The notes: generated from the letters alone by a model not told the origin. DNA of 64,000 bases from G965277745 sp965277745 (GCA_965277745.1 OZ255837.1:2046001-2110000); one strand, 5' to 3'. Positions 52,349-61,685 are shown, counted from the first letter of the stretch. Program-made: numbers and translations.

Positions 52349-52359
52349 AGAAGCGGCAT

Positions 52360-52760
52360 GATGAATGGTTTAGCGAGCTTGCTCGAGCAGCCACAAATTC
52401 AGTCACAGATTGGTGTCGTAAGAGACGAGCGTCTCGCAACGATGCGCCAGTCAAATCGCCGCAAACGTTATGGAGCACGCGGACTCGCTGATCGCCTGGT
52501 TGATCCCGAAAATGGGCAGCAGCTTGGCACCCAGCGTGGACTGGTCATGGAAAATGCCGCCTTTCACAAGCGCTGTGACGCCCAACAGGCAATCTCGGCT
52601 GCGGGGCAAATTCTGGAATACCTCCCGCCTTACAGTCCCGACCTCGGATCCGATCGAACACAGAATAAGCGCAGGTAAAAGCGATCAAGAGAAAAACCGA
52701 AAAAGCAACACAGGAAATCTTCAAAAGGAGATTTTGAATAAAAAAATAATGCTCAGGCTA
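52360..52760 (+). pseudogene. Second relic of the degenerate IS630-like element
   Basis: The 3' third of the IS630-like transposase found at 37.1-37.7 kb. ISAAGQILEYLPPYSPDLGS is recognisable in one frame, with the linked end EKNRKSNTGNLQKEILNK in another, and the same A/T-rich tail. Several frame changes; no catalytic Glu remains. Confidence 0.65.
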
Positions 52761-52999
52761 TATGACGCGAACAGGGTCACGCAACACTTTCCCGCAAATA
52801 CGCCGATCGATTGCTGCTTTCGCGCGCGAAAGGGAACGCGCAAGGGAAAAGGTCGCCGTGCGCTTCTTCTCTATAAGAGAAATGGTATCGCCTTTGCAAA
52901 GGGAAACAAAAGCACGGCAAAGGCAAGAAAGTCGGCGGCGGGAAAAGAAAAAACCGTGCGGGAGAAGGGAAGCTTAGAGAGAAAACGGACAGAAACACT

Positions 53000-54007
53000 T
53001 CAAACAAAACGGGAAAGTTCCGCCGCATCGGGCACAGACAGGCCAACCATGGTAAGGGCCGCGCCCCAGACTTCCATTCCCGCATGACAATCGCCCGCCC
53101 TCGCCCCGAGAATGCGGCGGTAAGATCGCGCGCCCGGCATGCCGTGAAAAAGACCGAGCAAATGCCGGGTATACTCGCCAAGGCGTTCGCCGTTGCCGCG
53201 CGCTTCGTAGAGCACCTCGCTTATTCTCGCGACGATCGTCTCGCGTGACGGTACCGCCTTACCGAACAGTGCCGCCGCCTCGACAAGGCACTGAGGGTGG
53301 TGGTAGGCGGCGCGGCCTAACATCACACCGTCGACCTGTTGCAAATGTTCTCGACATTGGGCAATGGAGGCAATACCGCCGTTGATCACGATCACGCAAG
53401 CGGGAAAACGACGCTTGATTTCATAGACCCGTTCATAGTCGAGCGGGGGCAGCATGCGGTTTTGCTTCGGACTGAGTCCATCAAGCCAAGCCTTGCGCGC
53501 GTGGACGATGAACACCCGACAGTCACTTTCATTGACGATCCGCTCGACAAAATCGAAAATCTCGTGCGCGTCCTGACGATCGATGCCGAGACGATGTTTG
53601 ATTGTCACCGGCACCTCGCTTTCTGCCTGCATCGCTTTCAGGCAACGCGCGACCAGCGCCGCGTCGTTCATGAGGCAGGCACCGATACGGTTATTCCGCA
53701 CCCGCGCACTCGGGCAGCCCACATTGAGATTAATTTCATCGTAGCCATAGGATTGCGCGATCGCCGTGGCGCGGGCCAGTTCCACGGGATCACTGCCACC
53801 GAGTTGCAAGGCGCAAGGCACGTCTTCCAGATGGCCGAGATGCCGCTTCGCGTCGCCGAAGAGAATTGCGCCGCTCGTCACCATCTCGGTATACAGCCGC
53901 GCCTCGGGACAAAGACGGCGATGTAAGAGGCGGCACTGCGGGGTCGTCCGCTCCATCATCGGCGCGACCGCAAATTTCCAGGCTTTTGCGTCCATTGTGA
54001 GGTTCAT
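53000..54007 (-). CDS. dusA: tRNA-dihydrouridine(20/20a) synthase
   Basis: FMN enzyme that reduces uridine to dihydrouridine at position 20/20a of tRNA D-loops. 335 aa. The family motifs are FAVAPMMERTTPQCRLLHR, ARLYTEMVTSGAILFG, DEINLNVGCPSARVRNNRIG followed by ACLM (catalytic Cys in GCPS), and VFIVHARKAWLDGLSPKQNR followed by MLPPLDYERVYEIK. The GACLM and HARKAWL blocks identify the DusA class. The start at MNLTMDAKAWK or MDAKAWK (53995) is equally possible. Complete. Confidence 0.93.
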   Translation of the reverse strand: MNLTMDAKAWKFAVAPMMERTTPQCRLLHRRLCPEARLYTEMVTSGAILFGDAKRHLGHLEDVPCALQLGGSDPVELARATAIAQSYGYDEINLNVGCPSARVRNNRIGACLMNDAALVARCLKAMQAESEVPVTIKHRLGIDRQDAHEIFDFVERIVNESDCRVFIVHARKAWLDGLSPKQNRMLPPLDYERVYEIKRRFPACVIVINGGIASIAQCREHLQQVDGVMLGRAAYHHPQCLVEAAALFGKAVPSRETIVARISEVLYEARGNGERLGEYTRHLLGLFHGMPGARSYRRILGARAGDCHAGMEVWGAALTMVGLSVPDAAELSRFV

Positions 54008-54085
54008 TTTGTCTTGTGGTCGATCGCTTTATTGTACCGTCTCCGGTTTCGCTTCACGAAGCAGAGCGCTGCATGCCGTCGAACG

Positions 54086-54111
54086 AAAAAAACCGCCCGA
54101 AGGCGGTTTTT
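54086..54111 (-). terminator. Rho-independent terminator of the lost porin gene
   Basis: AACCGCC, loop CGAA and GGCGGTT form a stem. On the minus strand the following run is seven T. It sits 30 bases after the porin stop at 54143 and may also act on the plus strand. Confidence 0.8.
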
Positions 54112-54142
54112 CTCTTGTGGAACAAGGAAACAACGAACCTTC

Positions 54143-54169
54143 TTAGAAGAAATAATTCACACCCAGGCT
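54143..54169 (-). pseudogene. C-terminal stub of an outer-membrane porin
   Basis: The minus-strand frame ends LGVNYFF and stop, the aromatic-ended beta strand typical of porins (final Phe). The IS630 copy B begins right after. The rest of the gene is not on the other side of the IS, so only this stub and its terminator remain. Confidence 0.55.
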
Positions 54170-54170
54170 A

Positions 54171-55368
54171 GTCATATGGAACTGAAAATCGCTTCATAAA
54201 TTGATTGAGGAGACATAGACTCTGGGACGTTTGACTATCCCGGAGGGTGTTTTATGCCAGGCAGAAAGGGGCGGCCATCACCGCCATTGGTTTTGAGTTC
54301 TGAGGAGCGTGACTACCTTGAGCGTCAGGTTCGGCGACACCGGGCTCCCCGTTCTTTTTCCGATCGATACCGGATGGTCCTGCGTTGCGCCGACGGGCTT
54401 TCGAGCAAGGAGGTTGGAGCCGAGCTCGGATTTCACGAGCACACGGTGGGCAAGTGGCGGCGGCGGTTCGTCAAGGATCGTGTGGACGGCCTTCTCGATG
54501 AGGCACGCCCCGGCCGCCCGCGCACAGTTGAAGACGATCAGGTCGCGGCGGTCATTGAACGGACATTGCACAGCAAGCCCCGTAACGCCACCCATTGGTC
54601 CATCCGTTCGATGGCGAAGGAAACAGGCCTGTCACACACGACGATCCGCCGCATTTGGAATGCCTTTGGCCTCCAACCCCATCGCAGCGATACCTTCAAA
54701 CTGTCCAGTGACCCTTTGTTCGTCGAGAAGGTTCGCGATATCGTCGGCCTCTATCTCTCGCCGCCCAACCGGGCCTTGGTGTTGTCCGTTGACGAGAAGA
54801 GCCAGATCCAGGCATTGGACCGCTCCCAACCCATTCTGCCAATGGCCCCCGGCATCCCCGAACGGCAGACCCACGATTATGTGCGTCATGGCACGACATC
54901 GCTGTTCGCGGCTCTCGACGTGGCCAGCGGCTTTGTGATCGGGAAATGCTACAAGCGCCACAGGGCCAAAGAGTTTCTGTCCTTTCTGAAGGAAATCGAC
55001 GCCAATATGCCCGATGATCTGGATATCCATATCATCATGGACAATTACGCCACCCACAAAACCAAGGAGGTCAAAGCGTGGCTCGCCCGCCGACCGCGCT
55101 ACCACGTCCACTTCACCCCCACATCGGCATCATCGATCAATCAGGTCGAGCGTTGGTTTGCCGAACTCACCCGCAAACAGTTACAGCGGGGAGCGCATAC
55201 CTCTGTCAAATCCCTGGAAGCCGATATCACCAAATTCATTCAGTGCCACAACGAGAACCCAAAGCCTTTCAAATGGACGAAATCTGCTGATGAAATCCTG
55301 GCCTCCGTCAGGCGCTTTTGCCAACGTGCTGATCAAACATTATGCGGCGAACTTTAGATTCAGGTGAC
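54171..55368 (+). mobile_element. IS630-family insertion sequence, copy B
   Basis: 1198 bp, the same element as copy A (11659-12856), flanked by TA on both sides (54169-54170 and 55369-55370). The differences seen are four single bases: one in the leader, three in the transposase gene. Again the target TA lies in CTAG, so the element appears to prefer that site. Confidence 0.92.
54254..55357 (+). CDS. IS630-family transposase, copy B
   Basis: A 367-aa DDE transposase identical to copy A except for Asp>Asn (KPRNATHW), Leu>Val (RYHVHF) and Trp>Ser in TSASSINQVERWF. The Trp two residues before the NQVE block is conserved in IS630 transposases. Its change beside the catalytic Glu may weaken or kill this copy. 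The full frame and both ends are intact. Confidence 0.9.
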   Translation: MPGRKGRPSPPLVLSSEERDYLERQVRRHRAPRSFSDRYRMVLRCADGLSSKEVGAELGFHEHTVGKWRRRFVKDRVDGLLDEARPGRPRTVEDDQVAAVIERTLHSKPRNATHWSIRSMAKETGLSHTTIRRIWNAFGLQPHRSDTFKLSSDPLFVEKVRDIVGLYLSPPNRALVLSVDEKSQIQALDRSQPILPMAPGIPERQTHDYVRHGTTSLFAALDVASGFVIGKCYKRHRAKEFLSFLKEIDANMPDDLDIHIIMDNYATHKTKEVKAWLARRPRYHVHFTPTSASSINQVERWFAELTRKQLQRGAHTSVKSLEADITKFIQCHNENPKPFKWTKSADEILASVRRFCQRADQTLCGEL

Positions 55369-55550
55369 TAGGGCGTGTTGACATTATTTCTTTTAATCAA
55401 ATGATGTTAATCATCTTTGCTTTGCCTTACATACGTCACCGGTACTCCTTACAGAGCGTCGCTGGATGAAAAATACCCTCCGTTACGGTAAAATGAATTC
55501 CACTTTTCGCGAGTTCGCCCGCGCCTTGATCGCGGTACCATGGAGCCGCC

Positions 55551-56126
55551 GTGCAGAATTACCTCGGCATTTTATTTGCCACTGTCTTGGTCAACAATTT
55601 CGTTCTCGGCCAGTTTCTCGGCCTGTGTCCGTTTATGGGTGTCTCACGCACTATGGAGACGGCACTCGGTATGGGGCTTGCGACCGCGTTCGTGCTCACG
55701 CTTGCCTCCTGCGCGGCGCATCTGATCGACACCTATCTCCTGATTCCGTGGCATATCGAATTTCTGCGCACGATCGCCTATATCGTCACCATCGCCGCCC
55801 TCGTCGCGCTGACGGAAATGTTGCTCGCCAGAATAAGTCCGCTCCTGCACCGCGTCCTCGGTATTTATCTGCCCTTGATCACTACCAATTGCGCGGTACT
55901 TGGGGTCGCGATGTTAAACAGCAATCAGCACCATACCCTCCTCGAATCCGCTTTTTACGGCCTCGGCGCCGCCTTTGGGTTCACCCTTGTCCTGACCATT
56001 TTCACCGCGCTTCGTGAACGTCTTGAGGCAGCCGACGTGCCCGCTCCCTTTCGTGGCACCCCGATCGCGCTGATCAGCGCCGGAATTCTCGCCCTCGCCT
56101 TCATGGGCTTCGCGGGTTGGAGGTAG
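55551..56126 (+). CDS. rnfA: Rnf electron transport complex subunit A
   Basis: A 191-aa membrane subunit of the Na+/H+-pumping NADH:ferredoxin oxidoreductase. It starts with GTG at 55551 (MQNYLGILFATVLVNNFVLG). The motifs FLGLCPFMGVSRTMETALGM and LPLITTNCAVLGVAMLN are the paired Cys-bearing segments conserved in RnfA/NqrE. Six helices. First gene of the rnf operon, after a long AT-rich leader that begins at the IS630 end. Confidence 0.93.
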   Translation: MQNYLGILFATVLVNNFVLGQFLGLCPFMGVSRTMETALGMGLATAFVLTLASCAAHLIDTYLLIPWHIEFLRTIAYIVTIAALVALTEMLLARISPLLHRVLGIYLPLITTNCAVLGVAMLNSNQHHTLLESAFYGLGAAFGFTLVLTIFTALRERLEAADVPAPFRGTPIALISAGILALAFMGFAGWR

Positions 56127-56130
56127 AGAG

Positions 56131-56685
56131 ATGACAAGCGTTTTCGCCATCGTCACCCTTTTTGTGCTGATCGCGTTGTGCGGATTGCTGCTTGGTTATT
56201 TCGCCCAACGCTGCCCAAGCGATGACGACGCGATCGTGGAAAAAATCGACGCCGCATTGCCGCAGACGCAGTGCGGGCAGTGCGGTTTTCCCGGCTGCAA
56301 GCCCTACGCGCGTGCCATCGCGAGCGGTCACGCCGATATCGACCATTGTCCTCCGGGCGGTCAGGAAGGGGTGAAAAAACTCGCCGCGCTGCTTGGCGTC
56401 GACGCCAAACCGCTCGATGCCACGCGAGGCGAAGAAAAACCGCCGCAAGTCGCATATATCGTCGAAGACTGGTGCATCGGCTGTACGAAATGCATCGCGG
56501 CCTGCCCGGTGGATGCAATCGTTGGTGCACGGCGGAAAATGCACACGGTGATCGGCGAAGAATGTACCGGCTGTGAACTGTGCCTTTCCCCCTGCCCAGT
56601 CGATTGCATCGTCATGAAACCACGCGATGCGGCACCGTGGCAATGGCAAAAACCGCAGACAGAGAACACCCATGTCCCTGATTGA
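56131..56685 (+). CDS. rnfB: Rnf complex subunit B (Fe-S)
   Basis: A 184-aa membrane-anchored Fe-S subunit. The N-terminal helix is VTLFVLIALCGLLLGYFAQR. The 4Fe-4S domain QTQCGQCGFPGCKPYARAI is followed by two ferredoxin motifs (CIGCTKCIAACPVDAI and CTGCELCLSPCPVDCIV). It lies five bases after rnfA and overlaps rnfC by 14. Complete. Confidence 0.94.
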   Translation: MTSVFAIVTLFVLIALCGLLLGYFAQRCPSDDDAIVEKIDAALPQTQCGQCGFPGCKPYARAIASGHADIDHCPPGGQEGVKKLAALLGVDAKPLDATRGEEKPPQVAYIVEDWCIGCTKCIAACPVDAIVGARRKMHTVIGEECTGCELCLSPCPVDCIVMKPRDAAPWQWQKPQTENTHVPD

Positions 56686-58585
56686 CACGCTGTTCGGAAG
56701 AGAAAAAAGCGTCGTGAAACCGTTTCATGGCGGCTTGACCCTTCCCGCGCACAAAGCGATCTCCACCGCCGCACCTGCGCAACACTTTCCCCTTGTCGAG
56801 CGATATCATCTTTCCCTGTGGCAACGCGACGGGAACTGGCTGACTCCGCTGGTTTCGGTCGGTGACGTGGTCTTAGCCGGTCAAATGCTCGCACAGCCGA
56901 GCAGCGCCGCGGGCGTCGCGTTGCACGCCCCAACTTCCGGTGTCATCGCCGCGATCGCCGCGCGACAGGCAATCGCCACATCGGATAAACCGGTATTGAG
57001 CATCGTGCTCGCCGCAGACGGAGAAGATCGCTTCTCTTCATCCCTGCCGCCCCTCGATGAAACGGCCGCCCCGGAAGTCCTGCTGCAACGTATCATTGCC
57101 TGCGGCATCGCCGGAATGGGCGGGGCTGGATTTCCGAGCGCGAACAAATTACGTCATCCCGCCACAACGCTGCTTGTCAACGCCGCCGAATGTGAACCCT
57201 ACATCACCTGCGATGACATGCAAATTCGCGAACATAGCGCGGAAATTGTCCGCGGCGCTCAGCTTTGCGCGCATATCGTCGGCGGACAGCGTGTGCTTTT
57301 CGCCATTGAGGACGATAAAGCACAGGCGATCATCGCCCTGGAACGAGCAGTTGCCGCGGCAGGAGATCCACACATCGAAGTGAAAATCGTGCCAACCCGT
57401 TATCCATCCGGTAACACCCGGCAACTTTTCGAGCTTTTACTCGGTATCCGCGTGCCTGCCGACCGGCATGCCACGGATTTCGGCCTGATTTGCCACAACA
57501 GCGCCACGATCAAAGCCATCCACGATGCGCTAGTGTGTGGCCGACCCTTGATCGAGCGTTACGTGAGCATCACCGGTGAAGGCGTCGTTCGCCCGCAAGT
57601 CGCCATCGTTCGTCTCGGCACGCCGCTGCAAGCGTTGATCGAGGCCGCCGGTGGCCGCCACCCGGACAGTGAACTGCTGATCGGTGGCGCGATGATGGGC
57701 ATTACGCAAAAAGAGACGAGCGCAGGCATAGAAAAAACCACCAATTGTCTCCTTCTCCTTCCGCGCCGCGAGCACGCCGGAGAAAGCGATTGTATCCGCT
57801 GTGCCCGTTGCAGCGATGCCTGTCCGATGATGCTTTTGCCGCAGCAACTTTACTGGTACAGCCGCAATCTGCAAGGCAAGCGCCTTGAACAGTATCGCCT
57901 CTTCGACTGCATCGAGTGCGGGATCTGCGCGAGCGTTTGCCCGGCGCATATTCCCCTGGTGCGCTATTATCGCGACAGCAAAGCTGTCTTACGCAAAGCC
58001 GCGCGACAGCAAACGGCGGCGACGCACGCCAAAAGGCGCCATGACGCGAGGAACAAGCGCCTGCAACGGCAAGCGGAAGAACGCAAAACAATCCTCGCGG
58101 CCAAACGTGCCGGAATACAGGCAACCAGCATTGATCCGAAAAAAGAGCCGGAGCGAGAAAAAACGCCGACTGCAACCACCGGGACGCAGATGCCCGCGAG
58201 GCAGTTCGACCCGAGCCGCAACGGAAAAACCAACGACCACGCCAAACAAGCCGCCATAGAGGCGGCGAAAGCGCGGGCGGCGGCGCGAAAGCAAGCTAGA
58301 CTGTCGTCCCGGCGCAGCGGTGGCGAAAAGGCGACATATCAACCGCCCTTAGCACCGAACGGCGATGAAAAAACAAAAGCCGATACGGCGGAAACCGCGA
58401 CGGAGGCAACACGGCGGGCGGATTATTCGCCCATTTCCGCGGACAAAGGGCAAGCGATCGACGGCAAAGCAAACGCTTCGCTAAGACAAAACGGGCGAGA
58501 AAAACACCGTCAAGCACAGTGTTCGGACCATTGCCCGCCTAGCGGCGACGCCGCAAGCGCCACGGGAAAAAGCGATGAGCGATGA
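56672..58585 (+). CDS. rnfC: Rnf complex subunit C (NADH/FMN, Fe-S)
   Basis: A 637-aa soluble subunit that receives electrons from NADH. The start MSLIDTLFGREKSVVKPFHG at 56672. The nucleotide/FMN-binding region is GIAGMGGAGFPSANKLRH, with LLVNAAECEPYITCDD next to it. Two 4Fe-4S motifs follow: CIRCARCSDACPMM and CIECGICASVCPAHIP. The last 170 residues are an Ala/Lys/Arg-rich, low-complexity tail (RQQTAATHAKRRHDARNKRL), as in other proteobacterial RnfC. Overlaps rnfD. Confidence 0.93.
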   Translation: MSLIDTLFGREKSVVKPFHGGLTLPAHKAISTAAPAQHFPLVERYHLSLWQRDGNWLTPLVSVGDVVLAGQMLAQPSSAAGVALHAPTSGVIAAIAARQAIATSDKPVLSIVLAADGEDRFSSSLPPLDETAAPEVLLQRIIACGIAGMGGAGFPSANKLRHPATTLLVNAAECEPYITCDDMQIREHSAEIVRGAQLCAHIVGGQRVLFAIEDDKAQAIIALERAVAAAGDPHIEVKIVPTRYPSGNTRQLFELLLGIRVPADRHATDFGLICHNSATIKAIHDALVCGRPLIERYVSITGEGVVRPQVAIVRLGTPLQALIEAAGGRHPDSELLIGGAMMGITQKETSAGIEKTTNCLLLLPRREHAGESDCIRCARCSDACPMMLLPQQLYWYSRNLQGKRLEQYRLFDCIECGICASVCPAHIPLVRYYRDSKAVLRKAARQQTAATHAKRRHDARNKRLQRQAEERKTILAAKRAGIQATSIDPKKEPEREKTPTATTGTQMPARQFDPSRNGKTNDHAKQAAIEAAKARAAARKQARLSSRRSGGEKATYQPPLAPNGDEKTKADTAETATEATRRADYSPISADKGQAIDGKANASLRQNGREKHRQAQCSDHCPPSGDAASATGKSDER

Positions 58586-59534
58586 TTCTTACACGATCGG
58601 CGGCGATGTCACCATCCACATGGCCCCGAGCACGGCGAAAATCATGTTTTCGGTCGTTCTCGCCCTTGTTCCCGGCGTCGCCGTCCTTACCGTCACCCAA
58701 GGCACGCGCTGGCTCGGCCTGATCGCCGTCGCGGTGCTTTGCGCCTGGTGTTGCGAAGGCATCCTCCTCGCGCTACGCGGCAAAAGGCGAATCTTCGACA
58801 CGCTCGGCGACGGCAGTGCCACCTTGAGCGCCTGTCTGCTCGTCCTTTCCCTGCCGGTGATGACACCGCCGTGGCTCGTCTGCCTCGGCGTCTGTTTCGC
58901 CCTGCTTTTCGGCAAACAATTATACGGTGGACTGGGGATGAATCCATTCAATCCGGCGATGGTCGGCTATTGTTTTCTCCTTGTCAGCTTTCCGGCAATT
59001 CTTGGACAACACAGTAACGCCAATTTTTCCTTCGCCACGCTCTGGAGGATAACGGACGCGATCACTGCCGCGACCATCCTCGATCACAGCCGCCAATTGC
59101 GCATCGAGGACATCCCGCTTTCGCAACTGCAATGGCAGAGCAGGCAATTGCTCTTGCTCAATCTCGCCTGGTTCTTTGGTGGTCTGTGGCTTGCGGCGAG
59201 ACGCTACCTTGCCTGGCAGATCGCTACCGCCTGTTTACTCGGTATCGTCCTCGGCGCACTTCCCTTTTGGTTCATCAACACCGACGCCTATCTCGATCCA
59301 TTCGCGCAATTGTTCGGCGGCGCGAGCATTTTCGGCGCGTTTTTCATCGCCACCGATCCGGTGAGCGCCGCCACCACGCCACTCGGTCGCTGGCTATATG
59401 GTTTCTTGATCGGGTTGCTCACCGTTTGTATCCGCAACCTCGGCAATTTCCCGGACGGTTTCGCTTTTGCCGTGCTCCTTGGCAATGCCTTGGTGCCGTT
59501 GCTCGACCCCCTAACGCAACCGAAGTATCGTTGA
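58575..59534 (+). CDS. rnfD: Rnf complex subunit D
   Basis: A 319-aa membrane subunit with covalent FMN on Thr. The motif FFIATDPVSAATTPLGRWLY includes the flavinylation Thr (SAATT). About eight to ten helices; FGKQLYGGLGMNPFNPAMVG is the conserved quinone/flavin-side loop. It ends with TGATG overlap to rnfG. Confidence 0.92.
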   Translation: MSDDSYTIGGDVTIHMAPSTAKIMFSVVLALVPGVAVLTVTQGTRWLGLIAVAVLCAWCCEGILLALRGKRRIFDTLGDGSATLSACLLVLSLPVMTPPWLVCLGVCFALLFGKQLYGGLGMNPFNPAMVGYCFLLVSFPAILGQHSNANFSFATLWRITDAITAATILDHSRQLRIEDIPLSQLQWQSRQLLLLNLAWFFGGLWLAARRYLAWQIATACLLGIVLGALPFWFINTDAYLDPFAQLFGGASIFGAFFIATDPVSAATTPLGRWLYGFLIGLLTVCIRNLGNFPDGFAFAVLLGNALVPLLDPLTQPKYR

Positions 59535-60127
59535 TGCGTCTTGTCAACCGGGCTTCCCGTGAGGCAATGGCAAGACTCGGTGGTTTCGCCGCCGTCGCCC
59601 TGACTGTCGTGAGCGGCGTTTTCTATCTGGTTCGCCCGACAATCGAATCGCAAAAAAGCACGGCGTTGCTCGCCGCATTCTGCGATATCGCCCCCAAGCT
59701 TGTTTTCGCGCCGGATTTTCTTGCCCATCCACGAGCGATGACCCTAGAAGGCGTTCCCGTTATCGTCTATACGGCCTATCGCAGAGGAGAACCCGCCGCC
59801 TATTTCATTCGCGCCACGACCGGAAAAGGCTACAATGGCGATATCACCCTGTTGATCGGTATCGCCGCCGACAATTTTACCCTGCTCGGCGTACGCGCCT
59901 TGGCGCACCAGGAAACGCCTGGTCTGGGAGACAAGATCGAAACACATGTCTCGCAATGGATCCATGGCTTCGACGGGCAATCGCTCAAGAGCCGTCGTTT
60001 CGCTGTAAAAAAAGACGGCGGCGATTTCGATGCCTTCACCGGCGCGACAATCACCCCGCGAGCCGTGGTCGGTCTGGTCAGAGAAATTTTACGTGCTTGG
60101 CAAAACCATCGACAGGAGAGACAATGA
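59534..60127 (+). CDS. rnfG: Rnf complex subunit G (FMN)
   Basis: A 197-aa single-span subunit with an FMN-binding domain. The span is FAAVALTVVSGVFYLV, and the covalent FMN Thr is in DAFTGATITPRAVVG (S/T-GAT-x-T). LAHQETPGLGDKIE is the conserved RnfG/NqrC motif. Starts in the rnfD stop; overlaps rnfE by four bases. Confidence 0.93.
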   Translation: MRLVNRASREAMARLGGFAAVALTVVSGVFYLVRPTIESQKSTALLAAFCDIAPKLVFAPDFLAHPRAMTLEGVPVIVYTAYRRGEPAAYFIRATTGKGYNGDITLLIGIAADNFTLLGVRALAHQETPGLGDKIETHVSQWIHGFDGQSLKSRRFAVKKDGGDFDAFTGATITPRAVVGLVREILRAWQNHRQERQ

Positions 60128-60834
60128 ACACGGAAATCCGCCAATTGATCGCAAACGCCCTATGGCGTAACAATCCGGCGCTAGTGCAAATGCTCGGCCT
60201 GTGTCCGCTGCTTGCCGTCTCCCATTCGCTGGTGAATGCATTGGGGCTGGGGCTTGCGACGATATTCGTGTTGCTGCTCTCGAATCTATTGATTTCGGCC
60301 ACGCGGCGCTGGCTGCGGACGGAAATCCGCATTCCCGTTTTTGTCCTGGTGATCGCCTCGGCGGTGACGGTTGCACAATCCCTGATACAGGCCTTTGCCT
60401 ATCCCCTTTATCAGTCGCTCGGTATTTATCTGGCGCTGATCGTAACCAATTGTGCGATCATCGCCCGCGCGGAAGTCTACGCGGTAAAACATCGACCGTT
60501 TCTTGCCGCGCTCGATGGCCTGTTCATGGGTCTTGGCTTCACGGCGGTGATCGTCACCCTTGGCGCCATTCGCGAAATTCTCGCCGATGGCACCTTGTTC
60601 TCCGGCGCGGATGTGCTCTTCGGCGCGGCCGCCAAGTCCTGGGAAATCGAACTCGTCCCCCTCGAAAACGGTCTCACCCTGGCGGCACTGCCAGCCGGCG
60701 CGTTTCTATGCTATGGTTTGCTCATCGCGGCAAAAAACGCCATCGACGCCTTGCGTGAGCGTAAGCGCAAAGACTTGATGACGCGCTCCCGCGAGGTGCC
60801 CGCTGTGGCACAATTGCGAAATAACGACAACTGA
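60124..60834 (+). CDS. rnfE: Rnf complex subunit E
   Basis: A 236-aa membrane subunit homologous to RnfA. It has NPALVQMLGLCPLLAVSHSL and LALIVTNCAIIARAEVYA, the Cys-bearing half-repeats. The start overlaps rnfG (ATGA). Six helices and a charged C terminus (RERKRKDLMTRSREVPAVA). Confidence 0.92.
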   Translation: MNTEIRQLIANALWRNNPALVQMLGLCPLLAVSHSLVNALGLGLATIFVLLLSNLLISATRRWLRTEIRIPVFVLVIASAVTVAQSLIQAFAYPLYQSLGIYLALIVTNCAIIARAEVYAVKHRPFLAALDGLFMGLGFTAVIVTLGAIREILADGTLFSGADVLFGAAAKSWEIELVPLENGLTLAALPAGAFLCYGLLIAAKNAIDALRERKRKDLMTRSREVPAVAQLRNNDN

Positions 60835-60855
60835 TCATTCGATCGAGGAAAACAA

Positions 60856-61044
60856 ATGCCCGTAGTGAACATCAAACTGATCGAAGGCCGCACGCTCGAG
60901 CAGAAACGCACCCTGAGCACAGCCGTGACCCAGGCCATTTCCGCGAGCTTTGGCGTCACCGAAGAAGCGGTTTGGATCAGCATAGAGGACATGAAACCGG
61001 AGAATTTCGCTCAAGGCGGACAATTACACGCGGATAAAACATAA
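60856..61044 (+). CDS. 4-oxalocrotonate tautomerase-family protein
   Basis: A 62-aa member of the tautomerase superfamily. After Met removal it begins with the catalytic Pro (PVVNIKLIEG). The segment VTEEAVWISIEDMKPENFAQ keeps the usual Trp/Glu pattern. It has a GAGGAAAAC ribosome site after rnfE and nine bases before nth. The physiological substrate is unknown; its place between rnfE and nth is not an obvious functional link. Confidence 0.88.
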   Translation: MPVVNIKLIEGRTLEQKRTLSTAVTQAISASFGVTEEAVWISIEDMKPENFAQGGQLHADKT

Positions 61045-61052
61045 GCGCGGGA

Positions 61053-61685
61053 ATGAAAAAAACAGATATCGGCGTCTTTTTCGCGCGCCTTGAAGCAGCC
61101 AATCCGGCGCCGAAAACCGAACTGGTCTACCATTCGCCTTTTGAACTGTTGATCGCCGTCATCCTTTCCGCACAAGCGACCGATACGAGCGTCAACAAAG
61201 CCACGGAAAAGTTGTTTCCCGTCGCCAACACGCCGGAGAAAATTCTCGCCTTGGGGGAAGACGGCCTGAAACGCTATATCAAGACGATCGGTCTGTTCAA
61301 CACCAAGGCGGCAAACGTGATCGCAACCTGCCGTTTACTTCTCGAACGGTTTGCCGGAGAAGTCCCGGGCACGCGCGAGGAACTGCAATCTCTGCCCGGC
61401 GTGGGGAGAAAGACCGCCAACGTCATCTTGAATACCGCGTTCGCAAAAGCGGTGATGGCCGTGGACACACATATTTTCCGTCTCGCCAACCGCACCGGTC
61501 TCGCGCCGGGAAAAAACGTCCGCGAGGTAGAAGACAAGCTGATGCAACGCGTGCCAAAAGCCTATCTGCAAAACGCTCATCACTGGCTGATTCTGCACGG
61601 ACGCTATGTTTGCACCGCGCGCAATCCAAAATGTGTGAGTTGCATTGTCTGTGACCTGTGTGATCATCCGGTTATGCCCCTTTGA
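61053..61685 (+). CDS. nth: Endonuclease III (DNA N-glycosylase/AP lyase)
   Basis: Base-excision repair enzyme removing oxidised pyrimidines. 210 aa. The HhH motif LPGVGRKTANVILNTAF holds the catalytic Lys, and AVDTHIFRLANRTGL the catalytic Asp. The 4Fe-4S cluster ligands are CTARNPKCVSCIVCDLC (C-x6-C-x2-C-x5-C). nth directly follows the rnf genes in many beta- and gammaproteobacteria. Confidence 0.96.
   Translation: MKKTDIGVFFARLEAANPAPKTELVYHSPFELLIAVILSAQATDTSVNKATEKLFPVANTPEKILALGEDGLKRYIKTIGLFNTKAANVIATCRLLLERFAGEVPGTREELQSLPGVGRKTANVILNTAFAKAVMAVDTHIFRLANRTGLAPGKNVREVEDKLMQRVPKAYLQNAHHWLILHGRYVCTARNPKCVSCIVCDLCDHPVMPL

Noticed and set aside
55378..55410. Possible rnf promoter with TTGACA -35 beside IS630 copy B
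   Set aside because: TTGACA lies at 55378-55383, but no convincing -10 hexamer follows at 16-18 bp; not enough for a call.
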